Assembly (NCBI GenBank): GCA_025350105.1
Contig: JANXYJ010000152.1
Location: forward strand, 1 to 45,175
Reading direction: 5' to 3'
Source: Terriglobia bacterium
GTDB lineage: Bacteria > Acidobacteriota > Terriglobia > Bryobacterales > Bryobacteraceae
Length of the DNA stretch: 45,175 bases
Shown: piece by piece, positions 34,137 to 42,915 of the stretch
How positions within the stretch are numbered: position 1 is the stretch's first letter
Layout of the letters: the number at the start of each line of letters is the position of its first letter
Translations under genes and position numbers: made by a program
The notes under the pieces: generated by a model
The model's input: the letters and a program-made list of their open reading frames with translations, nothing else
Told to the model about the DNA's origin: nothing
Database searches by the model: none

Positions 34137-34583
34137 ATGAAACGAATTCTTAGAACGAAAAAATCCGAACGCGGCGTCACCCTGATTGAAATGATGGTGG
34201 TGGTGGTGATCATCGCGCTGTTCGCGGCGCTGGTGGGGCCGCGCATGCTGGGCCAGGCTGACAAAGCGAAACGCACCGCCGCGCGGCAGCAGATTCAGAA
34301 TTTCAGCACAGCGCTGGGTGCGTATCATTTGGCAACCGGTACCTTTCCTGCCACTGAACAAGGATTGAACGCCCTGCGGGTGAAGCCTGAGGGAATTGAG
34401 CAACAGGCTTGGGACGGGCCGTATTTGCAGGGCGATATTCCGGTGGACCCCTGGGCGCATCCTTATCAATACAAATTTCCCGGCGAACATGGCGACGAGC
34501 CTGACATCATTTCTCTGGGCGCCGACGGGCAGCCGGGCGGCGAGGGCAACAACGCGGATATTGTCAGTTGGAGTAATAAATAG
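34137..34583 (+). CDS. gspG: Major pseudopilin GspG
   Basis: This 148-residue protein has a 13-residue basic leader ending in Gly and the prepilin-peptidase cut site before VTLIEMM, with Glu at +5, followed by one hydrophobic helix. The C-terminal part contains the GspG block 'GTFPATEQGLNALRVKPEG...WDGPYLQGDIPVDPWAHPYQY' and a late Asp-rich calcium-binding loop 'SLGADGQPGGEGNNADI'. It polymerises into the pseudopilus. The prepilin peptidase (GspO) is not encoded in the window. Confidence 0.96.
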   Translation: MKRILRTKKSERGVTLIEMMVVVVIIALFAALVGPRMLGQADKAKRTAARQQIQNFSTALGAYHLATGTFPATEQGLNALRVKPEGIEQQAWDGPYLQGDIPVDPWAHPYQYKFPGEHGDEPDIISLGADGQPGGEGNNADIVSWSNK

Positions 34584-34584
34584 C

Positions 34585-35064
34585 TTGAAACGGAATTCGC
34601 AGCGCGGCATCACGCTACTGGAGATGATGATCGTCACGGCGATCATCGCCTTGGTGGCGGGCTTGTCGTTCCCCTCTGCCGCAGCCGGGTTGGAGCAGAT
34701 GCGTTTGCGCTCGACTGGCGATTCGATGGTTAGCTTTCTGAACACGGCCATTGATCGCGCGCAGCGCAGGCAGCAGGTGATCGAAGTATGGATTGCGCCG
34801 CAAGACGGGGTGCTGATTGCGCGGTCGCCCGACTTGGAATTTTCGCGAAAGCTGGAAGTGCCGGCGGGGTTTCGCATTTCACAAATCCAACCTTTGGCCT
34901 CCGCCAACCCAACCCAAGCGCGCCGCTTCTTGATGTATCCAGGTGGGACGGTGCCGCGCCTGGCGATTGAGATTGCCAGCTTGAGCAACCAAAACCGGCG
35001 GCGCTATGTGAGCGTGGATCCGCTCACCGGCCAGCCTTCGGCGCATGCGGGGAGGCTGCCGTAA
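34585..35064 (+). CDS. gspH: Minor pseudopilin GspH
   Basis: This 159-residue type IV pilin-like protein has leader MKRNSQRG, cut before ITLLEMM, with Glu at +5. The C-terminal half (roughly 'STGDSMVSFLNTAIDRAQRRQQVIEVWI') matches GspH. TTG at 34585 is used as start because it gives a normal short basic leader. An earlier frame start at 34396 would lie inside gspG. The stop overlaps the gspI ATG by one base. Confidence 0.85.
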   Translation: MKRNSQRGITLLEMMIVTAIIALVAGLSFPSAAAGLEQMRLRSTGDSMVSFLNTAIDRAQRRQQVIEVWIAPQDGVLIARSPDLEFSRKLEVPAGFRISQIQPLASANPTQARRFLMYPGGTVPRLAIEIASLSNQNRRRYVSVDPLTGQPSAHAGRLP

Positions 35065-35516
35065 TGCGCATGCCAAACAAGACAGCCGGCTTCACATTGC
35101 TGGAAGTGCTAGTGGCCACGTTGATCATGGGCATTGCGGTATCCGGCGTGATGAGCGGCATTGCGGGTGCGGCGCGCAACGCGGCGCGGCTAACGGATTT
35201 CGATCGGGCGACATTGTTGGCGAAACAAAAGATGGACGAATTGTTGATGGACCGCGCGGCGGCGCGCAATCAACGTATTGAGGGCGCTTTCGCGCCCGTC
35301 ACCTCGTCTGCCAGTACATCATCCGGCTGGGTGCAATCAGGCTGGACGGCCACCGTGTCACCATTCGAGGCCGTTCCCGGCGCGGGCAACGGATTTTGGG
35401 CCGTGGACCGGGTGGCGCTGGAAGTCTGGTGGGTTACCCAGGATCAGGCTCGGCACAGTTTTTCGCTGGAAGGTTTTCGCAGAAACGTTTTGCAGCCGGG
35501 GGACCGGCGGTTCTGA
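35064..35516 (+). CDS. gspI: Minor pseudopilin GspI
   Basis: This 150-residue pseudopilin has leader MRMPNKTAG, cut before FTLLEVLVA, with Glu at +5. 'ATLLAKQKMDELL' matches the conserved helix of GspI. It forms part of the pseudopilus tip (I-J-K complex). It overlaps gspH and gspJ by single bases. Confidence 0.88.
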   Translation: MRMPNKTAGFTLLEVLVATLIMGIAVSGVMSGIAGAARNAARLTDFDRATLLAKQKMDELLMDRAAARNQRIEGAFAPVTSSASTSSGWVQSGWTATVSPFEAVPGAGNGFWAVDRVALEVWWVTQDQARHSFSLEGFRRNVLQPGDRRF

Positions 35517-36277
35517 TGCGAGCGATGCGAATCACCAAAGGCAGTTCGCAGAAAGGCGTCACGCTGATTGAACTGATCATCGCCATTTCGCTGGTGGCGA
35601 TGCTTTCTGGCGGGTTGTTGACGTCGATGCGCACCACTCTGGGCACCAGCCAGCGCATAGAACAACGCTTGACCGCCAATCGCCGGACCATGAACGTGCA
35701 GCAAATCATCAGCAGTCAAATGAGCGCGGCCATGCCGGTGAGCGGGCTGTGCATTTCGTCCGATTCGACGAAACCCAATGCAGTGGTTCCCTTCTTCTAT
35801 GGCACCGCGACTTCGGCGCGCTTCGTCACCAGCTATTCCATTGCTGAAGGGGCGCGGGGTGTGCCGCAAATCGTGGAGTATCAGGCGCGGCCATTGCCAA
35901 ACGTGGCGAACGGCCGCATGCAACTCGCGCTGGCGGAGCATCCTTATACTGGGACTGGTAGCACGGCCGCGTATTGTAATGACCTGCAGCCCAGGCCGGT
36001 GGAATTAACCGCCAACGCATTGGTGTTGGTGGACGATCTGGCCGCCTGCCACTTCTCCTATCATTTGCCCTACGACACTTATGTCTACAAAGAAACTCCG
36101 TGGGTGGCGGCATGGGACGGCCGGCTGACATCTTTGCCCGCCGGGATGAAGATCGATCTGGTGGCGGCGGATCCGGCGCTGGTGAGACTGTCATTGTTTT
36201 CGATTACCCCGTTTTCGATTACCGCGCCGATGCGCGCGGACCGCAACGTGATGGCCCAATACTCCGATGGCAATTAG
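35516..36277 (+). CDS. gspJ: Minor pseudopilin GspJ
   Basis: This 253-residue pseudopilin has leader MRAMRITKGSSQKG, cut before VTLIELIIA, with Glu at +5. Position between I and K and its length favour GspJ. The body is a beta-rich domain. ATG 35516 is used because it overlaps the gspI stop. A longer frame from 35396 would be antisense-free but inside gspI. It overlaps gspK by 11 bases. Confidence 0.82.
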   Translation: MRAMRITKGSSQKGVTLIELIIAISLVAMLSGGLLTSMRTTLGTSQRIEQRLTANRRTMNVQQIISSQMSAAMPVSGLCISSDSTKPNAVVPFFYGTATSARFVTSYSIAEGARGVPQIVEYQARPLPNVANGRMQLALAEHPYTGTGSTAAYCNDLQPRPVELTANALVLVDDLAACHFSYHLPYDTYVYKETPWVAAWDGRLTSLPAGMKIDLVAADPALVRLSLFSITPFSITAPMRADRNVMAQYSDGN

Positions 36278-37424
36278 ACGGTTTACAATTCGGAGCAAAT
36301 GCCAGCGCGGCGGCGCGCGGTATCAAAAAACGCAGCGCGGCGGCGCGCTGCTCACCGTGCTGTGGCTTTCCGCCGGGTTGGCGGCGATTGCGTTTTCGGC
36401 GGCGACCACGGTGCGCTCGGAAACCGATCGCGTGTCCACATCGGCGGATGGCCTGCGCGCGCATTATCTGGCGGAAGGGGCGGTGGAACGCGCCATTCTG
36501 TGGTTGAACTGGGGTTATGGCGGCAACGTCAGCGTGAATCCGGCGACAGCCGTTGCTGGTGGCGCCGGGTTGCCGCGCTTCTGGAAATTTAATCAATCGC
36601 GCCTCAGCATGGCGTTCCCCAGCGGTGATGCGACGGTAGACGTGATTCCGGAAACCGCCAAGTTCAACATCAATTCCATCAGCGCGGAGGATTTGTACCG
36701 CGTCGTGCTTTCGGTGGCAGGCGATTCGAACCTGGCCCATCAGATTGCAGACGCAATGGTGGCTCGGCGGACGTTTTCAGCAACAGCTTCGGCGCCCGTT
36801 CCGTCCTTTTCGGTGCCAGCCACGTCTTTACCAGGTACCGGCTTGTTTCAAGAGACAGAAGAATTGCTGCAGGTATCTGGCGTGACTCCCGAACTATTCT
36901 TTGGCAATTATATAGCGGATGAACAAGGCCGCCTGTATGCCCGCGGTGGTCTGCGCGATTGTCTGTCGGTATGGGGCGCGCAGGGTCCGTTTGATGTGAA
37001 TACGGCCAGTCCGGCGCTGATGGAGGCGATTGGCACGCAGTCGGATGTGGTGAATTCCATCGTCGCGCGGCGGCAGAAGCAACCGTTTGCCAGCATCCAG
37101 GAAGTGAAAGATATTTTGGGTAATGTTCCCTTGAATCGTTTGACGTTGGGCGGGGGATACAGTTTGTACACGCTGCGGGCCACGGCGCGTTTGCGCAAAC
37201 CGGATGGAACCTATTCAGAGGTACTGCGCACTGCCGGAGCGACGGTGAAGTTGCTGGACCAGCGCAAACAACAGCAACCCCCCGTCGTTTTGCGTTGGTA
37301 CGACGATGCTTGGTCGCAAGCGGTGGTGCCGCCCTTCCCGGGCATGCTTGTGACGGGCGGCAACGGGGTGGGGCAGCCTGGCTTCAGCGGAGCACAATTG
37401 CAACAACCAGGAGTGGCCCCATGA
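36267..37424 (+). CDS. gspK: Minor pseudopilin GspK
   Basis: This 385-residue protein is the largest minor pseudopilin and belongs to the GspK family. The leader ends 'TQRGG', followed by ALLTVLWLSAGLAAIAF. As usual for GspK, it lacks Glu at +5. The C-terminal helix-hairpin-helix-like piece 'PFDVNTASPALMEAIGTQ...FASIQEVKDILG' is typical of GspK. It caps the pseudopilus tip. It overlaps gspL by ATGA. Confidence 0.9.
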   Translation: MAIRRFTIRSKCQRGGARYQKTQRGGALLTVLWLSAGLAAIAFSAATTVRSETDRVSTSADGLRAHYLAEGAVERAILWLNWGYGGNVSVNPATAVAGGAGLPRFWKFNQSRLSMAFPSGDATVDVIPETAKFNINSISAEDLYRVVLSVAGDSNLAHQIADAMVARRTFSATASAPVPSFSVPATSLPGTGLFQETEELLQVSGVTPELFFGNYIADEQGRLYARGGLRDCLSVWGAQGPFDVNTASPALMEAIGTQSDVVNSIVARRQKQPFASIQEVKDILGNVPLNRLTLGGGYSLYTLRATARLRKPDGTYSEVLRTAGATVKLLDQRKQQQPPVVLRWYDDAWSQAVVPPFPGMLVTGGNGVGQPGFSGAQLQQPGVAP

Positions 37425-38779
37425 GTGTTTTGCGCCGTTGGCGCGCTTTTGGTTCGGGTGTGGGCATTGAGATTGCAGGCGCGCCGGGCGTGGAATCGCT
37501 GCGGATTGCGCTGGTGAAAGTCAGTTCGGGTTCGGTGCGTGTGCTGGATCAAATGGTGGTGGCGGATTTTGAGCACCACGCCGCGGGGGTTTGGGGAACG
37601 GAATATTCAGGGTTGCTCCGCAAGCACGGAATGGGTCACGTCGCGGCCACGGTTCTATTGCCGCGCCGCGATGTGATCGTCCGCCAACTGGCGTTGCCGG
37701 GCGTTGAAGAAAAAGACTTGGCGGCAGCGGTTGGCTTTCAACTCGACGGTCTGCATCCCTATCGTGAAGAGGATGCCACCGCGAGTTGGGCGCGTTTATC
37801 CGATGGCACCACGGTTTTGGTGGCCATCACAAAGCGTTCGTTGCTCGATCACTATCGGACGTTGTTTGCGGAGGCGGGCATTCGCATCAGCGGGTTTACT
37901 TGTTCGGCGGCCGCGCTGTACTCGGCGCGGCGGTTGACGGGCACGGCGGAGCCCGCGGAAATATTGGCGGTTTCCGCAGGGGATTCGCAAATCGAAGTTT
38001 ACGGCGAAAGCGCCTCGCGGCCAGTTTTTTCGGCGGTGTTTTCCACCGTGTTTGATGGTGATGCCGAACGTGCGGTGGCCCAGGCCGCGGGTGAGTTGCG
38101 CCTCAGCGAGCAGACGCCGGTGCATCGCATCGGCGAAATAGCGAACCTGGCAGATACGACAGACGACGCGCCTGCGCTGGCCAGTGTGGCGGCGCTTAAC
38201 TCGGCTTGCCCTTCGCTGTCGCTGCCCTTGAATCTATTGCCGGAGGAATTCCGGCAAACCAGTTCGCGGGCGGCGGGTGTTCCGGCGGCGATTCTGGCCG
38301 CGGCGGGTGTGCTGCTATTGGGCGCGCTCTACTATTTGCCCAGCTATCAAAAAGAAAAATCGCTGGAGAGTTTGAATGCGGAAATCAGCAAAGTAACTCC
38401 CGCCGCCAATCGCGCGGTGGAGTTGGACAAGCAAATCAGCACCACACGCCAGAATACTTTGCTGCTGGACGAAATTCGCGGCCGCTCCAAAGCAGACATG
38501 GATGTGCTGGGTGAGCTGACGAAAATTCTGCCGCCACCCACTTGGTTGAACTTGCTGGAGCTTTCGCGCACACAAGTTTCTTTCAGTGGAGAGGCCGCCC
38601 AAGCCGCGCCCTTATTGGGTACGGTTGACGCTTCGCCTTTGTTTGAAGGATCCGAATTCAGTTCCGCGCCGGTGCGCGTGAAGGATGGCGAGGCGTTTCG
38701 TATCCGGACCAACCGGCAGCTGAGCGCGGGACCGGCGGTGTTGAGTAAGTTGGACACGAAAGGAATACCGGCCCAATGA
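37421..38779 (+). CDS. gspL: GspL-like assembly protein (PilM-PilN fusion type)
   Basis: This 452-residue protein has an actin-like cytoplasmic domain similar to PilM/GspL (about 10-240, with 'PRRDVIVRQLALPGVEEKDLAAAVGFQLDGLHPY'). The 'LNLLPEE' motif (270-276) is typical of PilN N-termini. One membrane helix (about 287-306) and a periplasmic domain with coiled-coil and ferredoxin-like parts follow. So it reads as PilM and PilN in one chain, which is how GspL is built. It links GspE to the periplasmic assembly ring. An earlier ATG at 37295 would lie inside gspK. Confidence 0.85.
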   Translation: MSVLRRWRAFGSGVGIEIAGAPGVESLRIALVKVSSGSVRVLDQMVVADFEHHAAGVWGTEYSGLLRKHGMGHVAATVLLPRRDVIVRQLALPGVEEKDLAAAVGFQLDGLHPYREEDATASWARLSDGTTVLVAITKRSLLDHYRTLFAEAGIRISGFTCSAAALYSARRLTGTAEPAEILAVSAGDSQIEVYGESASRPVFSAVFSTVFDGDAERAVAQAAGELRLSEQTPVHRIGEIANLADTTDDAPALASVAALNSACPSLSLPLNLLPEEFRQTSSRAAGVPAAILAAAGVLLLGALYYLPSYQKEKSLESLNAEISKVTPAANRAVELDKQISTTRQNTLLLDEIRGRSKADMDVLGELTKILPPPTWLNLLELSRTQVSFSGEAAQAAPLLGTVDASPLFEGSEFSSAPVRVKDGEAFRIRTNRQLSAGPAVLSKLDTKGIPAQ

Positions 38780-39396
38780 CCATCACGCCCCGCGACCGCC
38801 GCGCACTTTCCTGGCTGGGCGTCAGCGCACTGTTATCTCTGGTGGTCTATTTCTGGCCCGATTCCGCGGGTGCACCTACGGTTGGCGCCACGAATAACGA
38901 TCCTGCTGCCCTTGCGGCGCGCCTGGCGAAACTGCGCGCATCGGCCGCCACTGTTCCGGCGAAAAACGACGTCCTTAAAAAAGTCAACGCCGATCTTGCA
39001 CTGCGCGAAAAAGGTTTGATTAAGGCTGACACTGTCCCGCAGGCGCAAGCGCAATTGATGCAGATCATCCGCCGGACGATGCAAGCCGAACGGCCGGCGC
39101 TGGAGATTCGCTCCACCGAATTAAATGGCGTGAAACCCATTGGAGACGGCAGCTATGGCGAGGTGAGCGTAGCAGTTCAAGTGGATTGCAAGGTGGATCA
39201 ACTGGTGAACTTATTGGCCGCGTTGCCCGCGCAGCCGGAACTGATCGCGACGTCTGATTTACGCATTATTTCCTCCAACGCGCGGGAAAAAACGGTGAAC
39301 GTGCGGGTGACCATCTCGGGTGTGGTCTCGCCTAAACTGCTTCCGCAGAAGGCGAAACCGGCGGCGCAAAAATCCAAACCAGCGGGGGCGGCGTAG
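38776..39396 (+). CDS. gspM: GspM/PilO-like assembly protein
   Basis: This 206-residue protein has a short cytoplasmic N-terminus, one membrane helix (about 11-30) and a periplasmic coiled coil plus a small ferredoxin-like domain with 'EVSVAVQVDCKVDQLVNLLAALPAQPELI', resembling PilO and GspM. It ends in an Ala/Lys/Pro-rich tail. It overlaps gspL by ATGA and should form the inner-membrane platform with it. Confidence 0.8.
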   Translation: MTITPRDRRALSWLGVSALLSLVVYFWPDSAGAPTVGATNNDPAALAARLAKLRASAATVPAKNDVLKKVNADLALREKGLIKADTVPQAQAQLMQIIRRTMQAERPALEIRSTELNGVKPIGDGSYGEVSVAVQVDCKVDQLVNLLAALPAQPELIATSDLRIISSNAREKTVNVRVTISGVVSPKLLPQKAKPAAQKSKPAGAA

Positions 39397-39401
39397 AACG
39401 T

Positions 39402-40205
39402 ATGAATCGCAATATGCTTTTGCTGAACGGTGTTTTGCTGGTGCTGGTGGCGGCGCTGGGTTTCACCTTGCGCGAACATTGGCTGTCCGCCCGCCAGCAG
39501 GAAAACGAAATGCTGCAGCGGCAGACTCAGGTGCCGCCGGTGATTCCGCCGCCCCCGTTGCCGCCCGCAAAGAGTGTCACGCCCGCCCAATATTTCGAAG
39601 TAGCGGACCGCACTTTGTTTTCGAAGGACCGCAATGCAACGGTGATTCAGGATCCGCCGCCGCCACCGCCGCCCGCGCCGCCGATGCCGGACCTGCCTTA
39701 CTATCACGGACAGATGTCGCTGGGTGATCCCATTGTTCTTTTGAGCAATGCCAAAATTTCCCAGCGCAGCTATCGCGCGGGCGAAAGCATCGGCGAGTTC
39801 AAGGTGATCCGCTTCGACCGCGATCGCATTGCGTTCGACTGGAAAGGCAAAACAGTGGAGCGGGCGCTGGCGGAGTTACGCCTGAAAGAAACGGCGCAAA
39901 CCGCGCAAGCGGGGGCCGTTCCCTCCGGTGCCCCGGCGGGAGCAGTAACCCCGCCAGCACCCGGCCCGGTGGCCTCCGCGTCGGCGTTCACGCCGGCCAA
40001 GGCTCTCAGCACTACGATCACAAGCGTGGGCAACAACGACAGCAATAGCGGCGGCGACTCCGTGTTAGGCCCGGAGCTCAGCGCCACCGAGCGGGCCTGC
40101 GTGGAAGCGGACACCTCCGCCTCAGGCGCGGTTCATTCCGGATATAGAAAGGTTTCCATGATGACTCTATTAGGACCGGTTTGCTATTGGGTGAAACAAC
40201 CGTGA
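39402..40205 (+). CDS. GspC/PilP-like periplasmic linker protein
   Basis: This 267-residue protein has an N-terminal membrane helix (about 5-24), two proline-rich spacers and a small beta domain (about 100-150, 'YYHGQMSLGDPIVLLSNAKISQRSYRAGESIGEFKVIRFDRDRIAFDWKGKTVERAL') that resembles the HR domain of GspC or PilP. These domains connect the inner platform to the secretin. The C-terminal third is Ala/Pro/Ser-rich and then unusual, and its last codon overlaps gspD by one base. The GspC assignment is by position and this one domain. Confidence 0.72.
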   Translation: MNRNMLLLNGVLLVLVAALGFTLREHWLSARQQENEMLQRQTQVPPVIPPPPLPPAKSVTPAQYFEVADRTLFSKDRNATVIQDPPPPPPPAPPMPDLPYYHGQMSLGDPIVLLSNAKISQRSYRAGESIGEFKVIRFDRDRIAFDWKGKTVERALAELRLKETAQTAQAGAVPSGAPAGAVTPPAPGPVASASAFTPAKALSTTITSVGNNDSNSGGDSVLGPELSATERACVEADTSASGAVHSGYRKVSMMTLLGPVCYWVKQP

Positions 40206-42415
40206 TGCTACGATCGCTATTTACTGTTGCTGGGTTGGCCGCGGTTGGGCTCGGCGTACAAGCGCTGGCCCAAGCTCCGCCTGCGGCAACCCAGCCGGCC
40301 ATCACAGCTCCTGCCATCACACCCATCGGCAACCTGCAACTGCAGAACGCATCGCTGGTGGAGGTGGTGGACCAGTTGGCGCGGCAGTTGCGCATCAACT
40401 ACATTCTGGATCCGGCGGTGAAGGGCGGCGTGACGCTGAACACCTACGGCAACGCGGCCAATATCGATGCGCGCAATTTATTGGAACAGATTCTTCGCAT
40501 CAACGGTGCAGCCATGGTGAAGGAGGGCGAAATCTATCGCATCGTGCCAATGAAGGACGCGCCGCGCCTGCCGCTGGCCGCGCAAATCAACGCGCGCGAT
40601 ATCCCGGAAGACGATCAGCTGATGCTGAATCTGGTGTTCCTGAAGTACGTCACGGTGGAGGAAATCACCAAGATTCTGGGCGAATTTTCCGGGCAGAATT
40701 CGTCCATGTACTCCTATACGCCGGCCAATCTGTTGTTCATTTTGGACAGCCGCCGCAACATGCGCCGAACGATGGAGTTGGTTTCGTTGTTCGATAGCGA
40801 CACCTTCGCCAATCAGCGGGTGCACTTGTTTGAACTGCGCGACACCAAGCCATCGGACATGGTGAAAGACATGGAAAGCGTGTTGAAGGCGATTTCGCTG
40901 GATGGCAAAAACTCCACCGTGCGCTTTCTCCCGGTGGATCGCATCAATACTTTGATAGCCGTGGCCCCGAATCCAGGCGTTTTCGACACCATTGAAGAGT
41001 GGCTGAAGAAATTGGACGTCCCGGCCAAAGCCACGGCCGGGGCAGCCAGCGAGAATCACGTGTACCGCCTGCGCTATGGCCGGGCGGAGTGCATTGCCAT
41101 CGCACTGAATCAGCTCTACGGGATTGGCGGCGGTTACGGAAATGGCTACGGAAACGGCTATGGCAACAGCCAGTTTGGCGGCGGCTATCAGGGAGGTTAC
41201 CCGGGCGCATACGGCAACGGCGGCGGTGGCGGAGGGTTCGGCTATCCCAGTTCGTCGGCCGCCGTTTCCTCGTACGGAAACAACAATGCCAGTACTTATG
41301 GAAACGGAAACAACTTCAATAACCAGTTCGGCGGACTGGGCGGATGCGGCAACATGGGTATGGGCGGTGGCACGGGGATGGGCATGGGCGGTGGCGGCTA
41401 CGGCTACCCTACTTTCGGAGGATACGCCGCGCAAGTTCCCGCTGGCGCCAACGCCACTCTGCTGGGTCCGGCTGCCACTGCGAATCCGGTGCAAACACCC
41501 GGCCAGACATTCGGCCAAACGCCTGATGGCAAACCATCCGTCCGCATTGTGGCCAATCCGCTGGACAACGCCTTAATTGTCCAGGCCACGCCGGAGCAGT
41601 ACCAGAGCATTCTGCGCATTTTGAAGGATTTGGACGTGCCGCCGCGGCAGATTCTGCTGGAGGCGAAAATCTATTCGGTGGATTTATCGGGCACCTTCGC
41701 GGGTGGCGTCATTTCCACTCTGGCCCGGCAAAAGGGCGCTACCCCCGATTTAGGCTTGCTGGGGTCCCTCAGTTCGGGCGGTGTCGGGCTCACAATGGGA
41801 GCCATTGTGGGCCGAGGCAAGGATCTCCTTTCCACCTTGAACCTTTCAGAAAACCGGGGCCGCACGCGCATCCTGTCGGAGCCCAGCCTGATCGCCACCG
41901 ACAGTATTCCGGCCACCTTGAATGTGGGCACGCAGGTGCCGGTGCAGACTTCCACCTCCAGCGTGACGCAGGGTTCGGCTACGGTTGTGAACAGCATTTC
42001 CTCGCAAAACACAGGCGTTACGCTGCAGGTAAATGCCCGCGTGAATCCATCCGGCGTGGTCACGCTGATCATCAATCAGGAAGTGAGCTCGCCGGTTGCG
42101 GGCGGGGCCGCGCTCACCCCATCGTTTGATCAGAAGGTGATTCAGACCCAAATCACGGTGCAGGACGGCGATACCATTGCGATCGGCGGCCTGATCAGCG
42201 AAAGCGATATCAAAGGCAGTAGCGGCCTGCCCTATCTTAGCCGCATTCCCTACGTGGGAATGCTTTTCGGCAGCCAAAATACGTCGCATTCACGTTCGGA
42301 ACTGATCATATTCATGACGCCGCACGTCATCTTCGATGAAAGCGATCTGATCGAGGCCAGCAACGAGCTCCGTGACCGGGTAAAGAAGCTGCGCAAGTAC
42401 GTAAAAGAACTTTAA
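40205..42415 (+). CDS. gspD: Type II secretion secretin GspD with Gly-rich insert
   Basis: This 736-residue outer-membrane secretin has a signal peptide (to about 23, LAQA). N0/N1/N2 periplasmic domains include 'NLQLQNASLVEVVDQLARQLRINYILDP' and 'NLLFILDSRRNMRRTMELVSLFD'. The N3 region is split by a 135-residue Gly/Asn/Tyr-rich stretch (about 306-440, with YGNGYGNGYGN repeats) before resuming at 'RIVANPLDNALIVQAT'. The secretin core has the 'RILSEPSLIATDS...VGTQVPV' and 'DGDTIAIGGLISE' blocks and ends near 'IPYVGMLFGSQ'. GspD proteins usually carry only a short loop at this N3 position. The ATG at 40205 overlaps the previous stop by one base. No pilotin gene is seen. Confidence 0.93.
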   Translation: MLRSLFTVAGLAAVGLGVQALAQAPPAATQPAITAPAITPIGNLQLQNASLVEVVDQLARQLRINYILDPAVKGGVTLNTYGNAANIDARNLLEQILRINGAAMVKEGEIYRIVPMKDAPRLPLAAQINARDIPEDDQLMLNLVFLKYVTVEEITKILGEFSGQNSSMYSYTPANLLFILDSRRNMRRTMELVSLFDSDTFANQRVHLFELRDTKPSDMVKDMESVLKAISLDGKNSTVRFLPVDRINTLIAVAPNPGVFDTIEEWLKKLDVPAKATAGAASENHVYRLRYGRAECIAIALNQLYGIGGGYGNGYGNGYGNSQFGGGYQGGYPGAYGNGGGGGGFGYPSSSAAVSSYGNNNASTYGNGNNFNNQFGGLGGCGNMGMGGGTGMGMGGGGYGYPTFGGYAAQVPAGANATLLGPAATANPVQTPGQTFGQTPDGKPSVRIVANPLDNALIVQATPEQYQSILRILKDLDVPPRQILLEAKIYSVDLSGTFAGGVISTLARQKGATPDLGLLGSLSSGGVGLTMGAIVGRGKDLLSTLNLSENRGRTRILSEPSLIATDSIPATLNVGTQVPVQTSTSSVTQGSATVVNSISSQNTGVTLQVNARVNPSGVVTLIINQEVSSPVAGGAALTPSFDQKVIQTQITVQDGDTIAIGGLISESDIKGSSGLPYLSRIPYVGMLFGSQNTSHSRSELIIFMTPHVIFDESDLIEASNELRDRVKKLRKYVKEL

Positions 42416-42915
42416 CAGGACTCCGCTACTTTGACTTCACGGGTGGCCCGTCAGTCCCTGTAACTTTAGGCTTGACTCATAGCAGTCCCAGATGGTATCA
42501 ATAGAACTGTCTATCCCTGCGGTCCTGGGGTGTATGGCAGTAGCGAGTACGAATCGTTGATTAAGAATCGCGGTTAGAAATTGCGGTCGGGGACTTCTAC
42601 TATCAGATCTTCCCGCGAGCACGAGCAACAAACATTGCAGTACAATGATGGCAGTACGACGAAGGCAGTACGACAGCGAAGCAATACTGAAGAAACAAGA
42701 AAAACAGTTATCCAAGAGAAGTCAGTCAAGATGAGCAGCAGTAACATCAACGTCGTCGAGCGGAAGTCAGCCAGTTGTGAAGTACGGCTGGGAAGCTCGA
42801 TTTTCGTGGGACAAGCGAATCGCAACGCATGAACTACGGAAATCACGAATTGAGGCTCAGGTTGAACAGAAGAACTTCCATCAATTCAATTCCACAATTT
42901 CACAAGGAGAAGGAA
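42416..42915 (+). promoter_or_regulatory. Promoter and leader region of the secreted-protein gene
   Basis: This 500-base stretch has no convincing gene. A candidate sigma-70-like promoter is TTGACT (42472-42477) and TATCAA (42496-42501) with an 18-base spacer, which would give a leader of about 400 bases. The tandem repeat at 42637-42694 and a possible 33-codon upstream frame (42731-42832, no strong Shine-Dalgarno) lie in it. The last bases, AAGGAGAAGGAA, form a strong ribosome-binding site right before ATG 42916. Confidence 0.5.
42637..42694. repeat. Short tandem repeat in the leader
   Basis: Four imperfect head-to-tail units of 14-16 bases begin GCAGTACAATGATG, GCAGTACGACGAAG, GCAGTACGACAGCGAA and GCAATACTGAAGAA. 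They lie about 220 bases upstream of the large secreted protein's start, in the presumed transcript leader. Confidence 0.8.

Noticed and set aside
34396-34584. Upstream start for gspH inside gspG
   Set aside because: Would give a 71-residue leader; pseudopilins need a short basic leader, which TTG 34585 provides.
33990-34988. 332-codon antisense frame across gspF, gspG and gspH
   Set aside because: Three supported genes lie on the other strand; no domain or start signal.
40478-41518. 346-codon antisense frame in gspD
   Set aside because: Val/Ala/Ser-rich shadow of the secretin and its Gly-rich insert.
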